Assembly: GCA_016929305.1 (NCBI GenBank)
Contig: JAFGJC010000460.1
Coordinates: 1-10,953 of the forward strand
Length of the DNA: 10,953 bases
From: a candidate division CSSED10-310 bacterium
GTDB lineage: Bacteria; CSSED10-310; JAFGJC01
Direction of reading: 5' to 3'
The number at the start of each line of letters is the position of its first letter. The first letter of the stretch is position 1. This document shows positions 1 through 6,654 of this stretch, one piece after another. The notes under the pieces were generated by a model, which saw nothing but the letters and a program-made list of their open reading frames with translations, had not been told where the DNA came from and ran no database searches. Made by a program: the position numbers and the translations under genes.

Positions 1-283
1 ACCGTTCCGGAAAGCGGAATTTGATATTATTTATGGGCAGGGTATTTCAAAATCCGGAACACTTCTGGACATGGGAGTCAATTATCAAGTGGTCTCAAAA
101 AGTGGTGTATGGTTTTCACTGGGTGACACTCGGCTGGGTCAGGGCAGAGAGAACGCCAAACGGTTTTTAGATGAACATCCTGAAGTGTTAGAGGATCTGT
201 ATCAAAAAATCCTGGAAGCAGGAAAATTTGAATTTCACCGAACTCACAAAGCTTCCGGTGAAACCGGAGAAACAGCTGGTTAA
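1..283 (+). CDS. recA: RecA recombinase, C-terminal end (5' truncated by window edge)
   Basis: RecA forms ATP-dependent filaments on single-stranded DNA for homologous recombination and triggers SOS by stimulating LexA cleavage, in the cytoplasm. Only the last 93 residues are visible, read in frame from base 2. They start with the conserved segment PFRKAEFDIIYGQGISKSG, followed by LLDMGVNYQVVSKSGVWFS and the block RLGQGRENAKRFL, which together are characteristic of the end of the RecA core and its C-terminal domain. The frame is open to the left edge, so the ATG at 71 is an internal Met and not the start. The tail after the last helix is short and ends in a Gly/Thr/Glu-rich stretch. It lies 91 bp upstream of pilT on the same strand. 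I recall the recA–pilT–alaS order from Geobacter-like genomes. Identity is secure; regulation (a LexA box) would lie outside the window. Confidence 0.95.
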   Translation, partial: PFRKAEFDIIYGQGISKSGTLLDMGVNYQVVSKSGVWFSLGDTRLGQGRENAKRFLDEHPEVLEDLYQKILEAGKFEFHRTHKASGETGETAG

Positions 284-304
284 TAAATTAATCATCATAA
301 TTTC

Positions 305-333
305 TTGACTCAGTTGAATGAGCTTTCTAGACT
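305..333 (+). promoter_or_regulatory. Possible sigma70-type promoter for pilT
   Basis: TTGACT at 305-310 matches 5 of 6 bases of the -35 consensus. After a 17-bp spacer, TAGACT at 328-333 matches 4 of 6 bases of the -10 consensus. It sits in the recA–pilT gap, about 40 bp ahead of the pilT start. This is a consensus match only and the -10 is mediocre, so read-through from recA remains an alternative. Confidence 0.35.
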
Positions 334-374
334 GATAAAGGGGAGTAAACTTCCATCGCTGGGAGGATATATTT

Positions 375-1586
375 ATGGATTTACATGAACTCCGTCGAAT
401 CGCGACAGAGCGAGGTGCTTCAGATATCCATATCAAAGTCGGCCGGCAACCGGTATTGAGGGTAAACGGCGAATTGATTCCCATGCTCGAAAAGAAACGA
501 TTGATGCAGGAAGACACGACGGGCATGGCATTCGATATTATGAACGACTATCAAAAAGAGAAGTTCAAACGAAATAATGAGATTGACTTGGCATATAGTG
601 TTCCGGGATTGGGGCGTTTTCGTGTCAATATTTTCAGGCAGCGCGGTACGGTAGGGCTTGTGTTTCGTGTCATCCCTATGAGAATCCGGAACATACAGGA
701 ACTGCATCTGCCCAAGATACTAGACAAGATCTCGATGGAAGAACGTGGACTGATTTTATGCACCGGCACGACCGGAAGCGGTAAATCCACGACACTGGCA
801 GCGATGATCGATTTGATCAACCAGAACCGAACCGTTCATGTAATGACGATCGAAGATCCGATCGAGTATTTGCATCGGGATAAAAAATCTCTCATCAATC
901 AGCGTGAATTGGGATCTGACACATTTTCTTTTTCCGACGCGCTTCGAGCCGCGCTACGGCAAGATCCTGATGTGATCCTCGTCGGTGAGATGCGGGATTT
1001 CGCGACAATAGAGACTGCTTTGGCGGCAGCGGAAACGGGGCACCTCGTCTACAGTACATTGCACACCATGGACAGTATCGAAACCATTCAGCGAATTATT
1101 GCATTTTATCCACCTCATCAACAGCAGCAAATCCGCTTGCAACTCGCATCGGTACTGAAAGCCGTCATCTCGCAGCGTCTGATTCCGCGTGCGGATGAAA
1201 AGGGACGAGTACCGGCTGTTGAAGTGTTAAGAGCCACAGCACTCATCCGCGATTGCATTATTGATCCTTTAAAAACATCCTCCATTAAAGATGCCATCGA
1301 GCAAGGCGTGTCACAATACGGCATGCAAAGTTTCGATCAGTCACTTCGAATGCTAGTTAAAAACGGGTTGGTAACCTATCAGGAAGCAATTCGCCGATGC
1401 TCCAATCCGGATGATTTCGCGTTGAAATTCAAAGGGATTACAACCACATCCGATATGGCTATGGAGGATATGGAAGCCGTTCTCCAGGATGACAGTCCTC
1501 TGAGTCGGCCCGCTCGATCTTCTGACTCCGATGAAGATGATAAACCGGAATTTGATTTCAGCAATCAATTTGATACGATCGAGTGA
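375..1586 (+). CDS. pilT: PilT/PilU-family type IV pilus retraction ATPase
   Basis: This is a hexameric secretion-type ATPase expected to act at the inner-membrane base of the type IV pilus, driving pilin depolymerisation and hence retraction and twitching. In 403 residues it shows the N-terminal PAS-like domain (about 1-110, beginning with the family-typical GASDIHIKVG), Walker A GTTGSGKST (131-139), Asp box TIEDPIEYLH (158-167), Walker B DPDVILVGEMRD (197-208, with E205) and His box GHLVYSTLHT (222-231). The GEMRD form is PilT-like, while YGMQSFDQSL (315-324) resembles PilU. The segment aligned to the PilT AIRNLIRE motif reads LIRDCIID (290-297), clearly diverged. Residues from about 356 form an acidic, probably disordered tail, making the protein longer than the roughly 345 residues of classical PilT. 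The start is set by GGGAGGA at 361-367, eight bases before the ATG. Family assignment is firm; PilT versus PilU paralogue is not. Confidence 0.92.
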   Translation: MDLHELRRIATERGASDIHIKVGRQPVLRVNGELIPMLEKKRLMQEDTTGMAFDIMNDYQKEKFKRNNEIDLAYSVPGLGRFRVNIFRQRGTVGLVFRVIPMRIRNIQELHLPKILDKISMEERGLILCTGTTGSGKSTTLAAMIDLINQNRTVHVMTIEDPIEYLHRDKKSLINQRELGSDTFSFSDALRAALRQDPDVILVGEMRDFATIETALAAAETGHLVYSTLHTMDSIETIQRIIAFYPPHQQQQIRLQLASVLKAVISQRLIPRADEKGRVPAVEVLRATALIRDCIIDPLKTSSIKDAIEQGVSQYGMQSFDQSLRMLVKNGLVTYQEAIRRCSNPDDFALKFKGITTTSDMAMEDMEAVLQDDSPLSRPARSSDSDEDDKPEFDFSNQFDTIE

Positions 1587-1608
1587 TTCCTGATATCCCA
1601 TCAGGAAT
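1586..1608 (+). terminator. Perfect 9-bp inverted repeat just after pilT (weak terminator or mRNA 3' hairpin)
   Basis: ATTCCTGAT at 1586-1594 and ATCAGGAAT at 1600-1608 are exact reverse complements around the 5-base loop ATCCC. The first base belongs to the pilT stop codon. There is no T-run after the stem on either strand, so it is not a canonical intrinsic terminator. It could stabilise the pilT mRNA end, pause transcription, or bind a protein. Structure is seen directly; function is inferred. Confidence 0.35.
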
Positions 1609-1651
1609 AAATCCCATTAAGTATTAACTTAGGTAAACAGGCAGGAAATTT

Positions 1652-4351
1652 ATGACATCTGAAGAAATACGCGCTCAATATATTCAATATTTTGAAGCAA
1701 ACGGGCATAAAATGATTCGTGGATGCCCTCTGATCATTCCCAGTGATCCATCCTTGTTATTTACAAACGCAGGCATGAATCAATTCAAACCATATTTTTT
1801 AGGGCTTGAAAAGCCACAGCATCGAAGAGCAGTCAATTCACAGCGTTGTATGCGGGTATCCGGGAAGCATAATGATCTCGATGAGGTTGGTTTTTCATCC
1901 TATCATCATACACTCTTTGAAATGCTCGGGAACTGGTCATTTGGTGATTATTATAAGAGTGAAGCCATCCGTTGGGCATGGGATTTACTGACGAATGTTT
2001 GGTTGTTGCCCAAGTCAAAACTTTTTGCAACGGTATTCAGAGACGATCAGAACGAGATACCTGAAGATGATGAAGCGGCGGGATTGTGGGCTGCCAATAC
2101 AGATATTCCGAAGGATCATATTCTTTATTTCGGCCGAAAAGATAATTTTTGGGAAATGGGCGACACCGGTCCCTGCGGTCCCTGTACTGAAATTCATATT
2201 GACAGGGGTGCCGAATTTTGCAATTTGACCGATGATCCCAGCCATCGTTGTCACGTCAACGGCGACTGCCAAAGGTATATAGAAATATGGAATCTTGTTT
2301 TTATCCAATATCTCAGGGAATCTGCCGATATCATCTCACCACTCCCTGAAAAACATGTCGATACGGGTATGGGCCTGGAACGTATTGTCGCCATAATGCA
2401 GAATGCCCGTTCGAATTATGACACGGATTTGTTTCAGCCGATTCTGGAACGTATCCAGGAGCTTTCCGGTCACGATGCAGAGACACGAAAGCAATACACC
2501 GTTCCTTACCGGGTAATTGCAGATCATTCCAGAGCTGCAGCGTTTTTGATTACCGACGGTATCATGCCGTCCAATGAATGGCGAGGTTATGTTCTCCGGC
2601 GCATTATTCGCCGTGCGGTGCGGTTCGGAACTAAAATGGGATTGAATGAGCCGTTTCTGCACCGGGTTGCCGGCGCAGTCATCGATAAAATGGGACCTGT
2701 CTATACAGAGTTGTATGACAGCAGACAGCTGGTCGATCATATCATCAAACTGGAGGAGGAACGGTTTTTCAAAACGTTGCGTCAAGGCCTTCCTTTGGTG
2801 TACGAACTGATCGAAAAAACTAAATTAGCTTCTGAGTACATGCTATCCGGAGAGGCTGTTTTCAAATTATACGATACCTATGGATTCCCGGTAGATATTA
2901 CACAGGAAATTGCTGCAGAGGAGGGACTGGATGTTGATGAATCCGGATTTCGAAGCGCGATGGAAGACCAGAAAACACGGGCACGAGCGGCCTGGAAAAC
3001 CTCTGATGCAAATCTCCTAACCGGAATTTATGCTGAAATTGCCAGAGAAATGAATCCGACGATCTTTACCGGGTACACATTGACAACCGACAGAGTTAGT
3101 ATCGAGAAAATCATTCAGAATGGTCGTTCATTATCTGTTCTTGATAACGGGCAGCCTGCCGAATTGATCATTAATCCAACACCTTTTTACGCGGAATCCG
3201 GCGGGCAGATAGGTGATACGGGGCATATCAAAACCGAGACGGGATATTTTGAAGTTCAGAACAGCTATCGTCTTACCGCCAACATATCGATTTTAAAGGG
3301 AATTCTCAGCAGCGGCACGTTGAAAATCCATGACAGTTCGGAGGCTGTTGTGAACTATGCCAAGCGAACAGCCACTGCCAGAAACCATACCGCAACCCAT
3401 CTGTTGCACTCTGCTCTTCGAAGAACTCTGGGAGATCATGTCAAACAATCGGGATCTCTTGTTGCGCCTGATTACCTGAGATTCGATTTTACACATTTTG
3501 AGGCGGTTCAGAAAAAGGATTTGGAGCAGATTGAAATGCTTGTAAATCAGGCTGTGCTGAGTAATATTTCACTATTGACGACTGAAATGGATCTGGACAG
3601 AGCATTGGACAGAGGTGTTATGGCACTTTTCGGCGAAAAGTATTCAGATACGGTTCGTGTTGTAGAAATTGAAGGTGTCTCGGCGGAATTGTGTGGTGGC
3701 ACCCATGTCCGATCAACCGGCGAGATAGGTTTGTTTAAGATACTTACCGAATCCAGTATCGCTGCTGGCATTCGGCGAATCGAAGCCATTACAGGTATGA
3801 CCGCCCTTTCGTGGACTCAAACTCAGACACGATTGATCGATGACATTGCGTTTGTTTTGAAATCATCCCGTGATGACCTTTTGCATAAACTGGAACGAAC
3901 GCTGCAGGATAACAAACGAATATCCAAGGAACTCGAAAATCTGACGGCCAAACTGGCGAAACAGAATATGGAGACCTCGCTTTCCGGAACGCAAAATGTG
4001 AATGGTGTGAACCTTCTCGTTCATCAAGTCAATAACATCGATATTACACAGCTTCGGGAACTTGCCGATCAGTTGAAACAAAAAATAGGCAGTGGTATTG
4101 TGCTTTTAGGATCCGTTTTGAATGAAAAAGCACATCTGGTTTTAACCGTCACGGCGGATTTAACTGCAAAATTCCCGGCTGGGCAGTTGATCCGCCCGAT
4201 CGCAAAGGAAATCGATGGCGGGGGAGGTGGACGACCGGATATGGCTCAAGCCGGTGGATCAAAACCAGAAAAACTGACCGAAGCTTTGGCAATGTTCCCG
4301 GAACTCGTACGGAATTGGGATTCAAAATCTGGAGGGAAATTGTATGGATGA
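1652..4351 (+). CDS. alaS: Alanine--tRNA ligase (AlaRS)
   Basis: AlaRS is a cytoplasmic class II synthetase that charges tRNA-Ala and clears mischarged Ser/Gly. The 899-residue protein is full length and has all expected parts. The aminoacylation core begins with RGCPLIIPSDPSLLFTNAG (23-41), contains EMGDTGPCGPCTEIH (168-182), and carries motif 3 GMGLERI (239-245). The tRNA-recognition region has PSNEWRGYVLRRIIRRAVR (306-324) and D408 in YDTYGFPVDIT, corresponding to the Asn and Asp that read the G3:U70 pair in E. coli. The editing domain keeps its metal ligands in HTATHLLH (H579, H583) and CGGTH (C681, H685). A coiled-coil-like linker (about 735-775) precedes C-Ala, which ends with the glycine-rich DGGGGGRPDMAQAGG (855-869). 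AGGAA at 1643-1647 supports the ATG at 1652. The 3' end overlaps the next gene by 8 nt. Nothing looks degenerate. Confidence 0.99.
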   Translation: MTSEEIRAQYIQYFEANGHKMIRGCPLIIPSDPSLLFTNAGMNQFKPYFLGLEKPQHRRAVNSQRCMRVSGKHNDLDEVGFSSYHHTLFEMLGNWSFGDYYKSEAIRWAWDLLTNVWLLPKSKLFATVFRDDQNEIPEDDEAAGLWAANTDIPKDHILYFGRKDNFWEMGDTGPCGPCTEIHIDRGAEFCNLTDDPSHRCHVNGDCQRYIEIWNLVFIQYLRESADIISPLPEKHVDTGMGLERIVAIMQNARSNYDTDLFQPILERIQELSGHDAETRKQYTVPYRVIADHSRAAAFLITDGIMPSNEWRGYVLRRIIRRAVRFGTKMGLNEPFLHRVAGAVIDKMGPVYTELYDSRQLVDHIIKLEEERFFKTLRQGLPLVYELIEKTKLASEYMLSGEAVFKLYDTYGFPVDITQEIAAEEGLDVDESGFRSAMEDQKTRARAAWKTSDANLLTGIYAEIAREMNPTIFTGYTLTTDRVSIEKIIQNGRSLSVLDNGQPAELIINPTPFYAESGGQIGDTGHIKTETGYFEVQNSYRLTANISILKGILSSGTLKIHDSSEAVVNYAKRTATARNHTATHLLHSALRRTLGDHVKQSGSLVAPDYLRFDFTHFEAVQKKDLEQIEMLVNQAVLSNISLLTTEMDLDRALDRGVMALFGEKYSDTVRVVEIEGVSAELCGGTHVRSTGEIGLFKILTESSIAAGIRRIEAITGMTALSWTQTQTRLIDDIAFVLKSSRDDLLHKLERTLQDNKRISKELENLTAKLAKQNMETSLSGTQNVNGVNLLVHQVNNIDITQLRELADQLKQKIGSGIVLLGSVLNEKAHLVLTVTADLTAKFPAGQLIRPIAKEIDGGGGGRPDMAQAGGSKPEKLTEALAMFPELVRNWDSKSGGKLYG
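4331..4336 (+). promoter_or_regulatory. Shine-Dalgarno for the J-domain gene, inside the alaS 3' end
   Basis: GGAGGG lies seven bases before the ATG at 4344 and is itself within alaS codons. It is the best ribosome-binding site in this part of the cluster. Together with the ATG lying inside alaS, it argues for translational coupling of the J-domain/TPR protein to AlaRS synthesis. Confidence 0.6.
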
Positions 4352-5135
4352 AGCAAAGATCCCAGATGATATCAGGGAGCGAATCGACGAGTACGATCGT
4401 AATCTTGACCGGTGGACCTATTACGAAATTTTATATATCACTCGAAACGCATCGCGTTCAGATTTAAAAAAATCCTACTATAAACTCGTTCAACTCATGC
4501 ATCCCGACAGATACGGCTATAATCTCGATCCGGAGTATAAGGATAAGCTGGAGCGGATATTCAACGAAATCAATATTGCCTACAATATCCTTAGTAACGA
4601 ATCATCCCGAATGAAATATGATCAATCACTTTATTATGCGGAAGACCACGGTCAACCGATAAAACAAAATACCGATAAACAGGTGGCTATCGCGCAATAC
4701 AAACGAGGGATACAGGCAATGAGCAACAAGGAAGTTCTTCCTGCGATCGAATTCTTCCGATCAGCGGTGCAATTGGATAGTGACAATTCGGAGTATTATG
4801 CAAAACTTGCGATTGCATTGTCCAACCACCCAAATCCAAGAATCAAGCGGGAGGCATTCGATGCTTGCCGGGAAGCCATCAAACGTAATCATGAAAATGC
4901 AAACTACCATGCATTGATGGGGAAACTGCATCAAAAACTCGATGAATATGATCTGGCAGAAGTGAACTACAGACGAGCACTATCATGGGATCCAAACCAT
5001 CATCTTGCCCGCAAGGAGTTAAAAGTCATCGCACAAGAGTTATCCAAAAAACCGCAAAATAAATTAAAATCCAAGCTTTTAAAAATCTTCAAACCCAGAA
5101 AAAGCGACAATTCTCCATCAACCAAAAAATCCTGA
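4344..5135 (+). CDS. J-domain protein with C-terminal TPR repeats
   Basis: J domains stimulate the ATPase of a partner DnaK/Hsp70 through their HPD loop, and TPRs mediate protein contacts. The protein (263 residues) is therefore probably a specialised cytoplasmic co-chaperone or adaptor. The J domain spans about 25-95: TYYEILYI opens it, HPD is at 53-55 within LVQLMHPDRYGYN, and the last helix holds EINIAYNILSNESSRMKYD (75-93). No Gly/Phe-rich or cysteine zinc-finger region follows, so it is not DnaJ itself. Residues about 115-225 give at least two TPR-like helix pairs (for example YKRGIQAMSNKEVLPAIEFF and the pair ending near ALSWDPNHHLARKEL). The final 30 residues are strongly basic and Ser/Lys-rich. 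No signal peptide or membrane segment is seen. Start choice rests on the GGAGGG site and the 8-nt overlap with alaS. The client is unknown. Confidence 0.85.
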   Translation: MDEAKIPDDIRERIDEYDRNLDRWTYYEILYITRNASRSDLKKSYYKLVQLMHPDRYGYNLDPEYKDKLERIFNEINIAYNILSNESSRMKYDQSLYYAEDHGQPIKQNTDKQVAIAQYKRGIQAMSNKEVLPAIEFFRSAVQLDSDNSEYYAKLAIALSNHPNPRIKREAFDACREAIKRNHENANYHALMGKLHQKLDEYDLAEVNYRRALSWDPNHHLARKELKVIAQELSKKPQNKLKSKLLKIFKPRKSDNSPSTKKS

Positions 5136-5152
5136 CTGTAGTTCAATCGGCC

Positions 5153-5878
5153 ATGTGTTTCGATTTTCATATTCATTCGAATTTTTCAGACGGGCAGCAT
5201 TCACTGGAGACTATTGCCGAGCATGCTGTCGAAACCGGATTACAGGCTATTGCATTTTCGGATCATTACTTCACTCGAAAAACACGATCCATAAAGCCGG
5301 ATCAGTTACCAGTTTATCTGGAAACAATTTCGAAGCTGCGGGAAAAGTATCGGAAGGAACTTATCATTAAATCGGCTTTGGAACTGGACATGCTCGATTG
5401 GATACTTACCGGTAAGGAGCTGAGTGCACTGCCTGCAGATCCGTCAATTGATTTTTTTCTTTGTGAATATGTAACCAATGAATCGCTTTCCGGTATGCCA
5501 TTGAAGATTTTTCTGAAATTCAGGAGTGCTATTTCGAAACCGGTCGGATTGGCACATACCGATTTGCCGATAGCTTTTGCTGGCATACCCGCAAATGAAT
5601 TAATGGCCATTTTTGCGGAATTCAATATATTTGTTGAGTTGAATGAAGGTTACTGCCGACCGGGAGATACGGTTCCATTTTACCGTCATTGGGATCCGTA
5701 TTTCCACCAAGCGTTATCTCATCCTGTGTCGTTTAGTGCGGGGACCGATATGCACTCTGATCTGACCATACTAGGTGCGCACTCCGCATATCGGTATCTT
5801 GAATCCAAGGGCATAAGGAATCACCTGATATTCTTGCATGAGATTGACCCGGACAGATCCAGCCTGCATAATGATTGA
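5153..5878 (+). CDS. PHP-domain predicted metal-dependent phosphoesterase
   Basis: PHP proteins are TIM-barrel-like, multi-metal hydrolases that include histidinol-phosphatases, nucleoside 3',5'-bisphosphate phosphatases and polymerase proofreading domains. In 241 residues it shows motif I FHIHSNFSDG (5-14; H6, H8, D13), motif II AFSDHYF (34-40; H38), E77 in ALELDML, H135 in GLAHTDLP and motif IV SAGTDMHSD (195-203; D199, H201). The block where relatives have GSxH reads FFLCEYVTNE (101-110), with no His, so one metal ligand may be missing or shifted. No signal peptide or membrane segment is present. The ATG at 5153 places motif I at the usual N-terminus, but no good Shine-Dalgarno precedes it. 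It begins 17 nt after the J-TPR gene, and its stop overlaps the next ATG (TGATG), suggesting coupled translation. The substrate cannot be read from the sequence. Confidence 0.85.
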   Translation: MCFDFHIHSNFSDGQHSLETIAEHAVETGLQAIAFSDHYFTRKTRSIKPDQLPVYLETISKLREKYRKELIIKSALELDMLDWILTGKELSALPADPSIDFFLCEYVTNESLSGMPLKIFLKFRSAISKPVGLAHTDLPIAFAGIPANELMAIFAEFNIFVELNEGYCRPGDTVPFYRHWDPYFHQALSHPVSFSAGTDMHSDLTILGAHSAYRYLESKGIRNHLIFLHEIDPDRSSLHND

Positions 5879-6654
5879 TGATGATCGAACTTCGCGGTGT
5901 CTATAAACAATTTCAGAATCACCAGCTTTTTACCGATCTGAACCTTTCCATTAAAGCGCGTGAAACGGTAGTCCTGTTTGGACCAAGCGGATCCGGTAAG
6001 ACTGTGCTTATAAAGATGTGTCTGGGATTGATCAAACCGGATCGGGGAGAAATTTATCTCGATGGTGAACGCATCGACAATCTTCCCGAGAAACAGCTCA
6101 CACAAATCCGCATGAAAACCGGAACACTTTTCCAATATTATGCTCTCTTTGATTCGCTTACCGTTTCACAGAACGTCGCATTTTATCTTGCCAATCACAC
6201 GGATATGACTGAAGAGGAGATCAACACACGCGTGCGGGAAATTCTGATTCAAGTAAATCTCGATGGCAACCAGCATCTGAAACCGGCTGAGTTATCTGGA
6301 GGCATGCAGAAACGTGTCGGTATTGCACGGGCTTTAGTACATCAACCCAAAATCATTTTCTATGATTCGCCTACGGATGGGCTTGATCCGGTTACGGCAG
6401 ATCGAATCATCGATCTGATCAAGAAGCTGGACACAGACCTCGGTACAACGTCACTTGTGATATCAAACGATATGAACACGGCGTTTCGAGTAGCTGACCG
6501 GATGGGGATGATATATAATGGGAATATCTTACAAATTGGAACACCCGGAGCTATCGCGGCATCGAAAGATCCTTATGTGTACCAATTTATCCGGGGTCTT
6601 GAAACAGGTCCTCTTCTAGATGAAATGGAAAAAATTACCTCTGATAACGATTAA
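5878..6654 (+). CDS. MlaF-like ABC transporter ATPase with altered catalytic residues
   Basis: The closest recognisable family is the MlaF/Ttg2A (MKL) group, ATPases of ABC systems that move phospholipids between the inner and outer membranes. From the ATG at 5878 (258 residues) it has Walker A GPSGSGKT (35-42), Q-loop Gln86 followed by the group-typical ALFDSLTVSQNVAF, and signature LSGGMQKRVGIARAL (139-153). Walker B is KIIFYDSPTDGLDP (158-171): D163 is present, but Ser164 (codon TCG) replaces the catalytic Glu. The H-loop reads VISNDMN, with Asn197 (AAC) for the switch His. The A-loop Tyr, signature and D-loop look normal, so nucleotide binding is expected but hydrolysis should be poor. 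No permease (MlaE) or MCE (MlaD) gene adjoins it. I prefer ATG 5878, which shares one base with the PHP stop, over TTG 5875; ATG 5881 is also possible. It may be a regulatory or diverged paralogue. Confidence 0.88.
   Translation: MMIELRGVYKQFQNHQLFTDLNLSIKARETVVLFGPSGSGKTVLIKMCLGLIKPDRGEIYLDGERIDNLPEKQLTQIRMKTGTLFQYYALFDSLTVSQNVAFYLANHTDMTEEEINTRVREILIQVNLDGNQHLKPAELSGGMQKRVGIARALVHQPKIIFYDSPTDGLDPVTADRIIDLIKKLDTDLGTTSLVISNDMNTAFRVADRMGMIYNGNILQIGTPGAIAASKDPYVYQFIRGLETGPLLDEMEKITSDND

Noticed and set aside
254..268. TCCGGT-GAA-ACCGGA inverted repeat near the recA 3' end
   Set aside because: A 6-bp stem within coding sequence, with no T-run; explained by Ser-Gly/Thr-Gly codons, so not called a terminator.
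71..283. Independent 70-residue gene at the left edge
   Set aside because: The same frame stays open upstream to the window edge and reads as RecA, so the ATG at 71 is internal to recA.
2336..2785. 149-codon open frame on the - strand inside alaS
   Set aside because: It lies entirely antisense to well-conserved AlaRS codons, has no recognisable motif and no ribosome-binding context; it is a shadow frame.
5875..5877. TTG start for the ABC gene
   Set aside because: ATG codons at 5878 and 5881 follow at once, and ATG 5878 gives the common TGATG stop-start overlap with the PHP gene.
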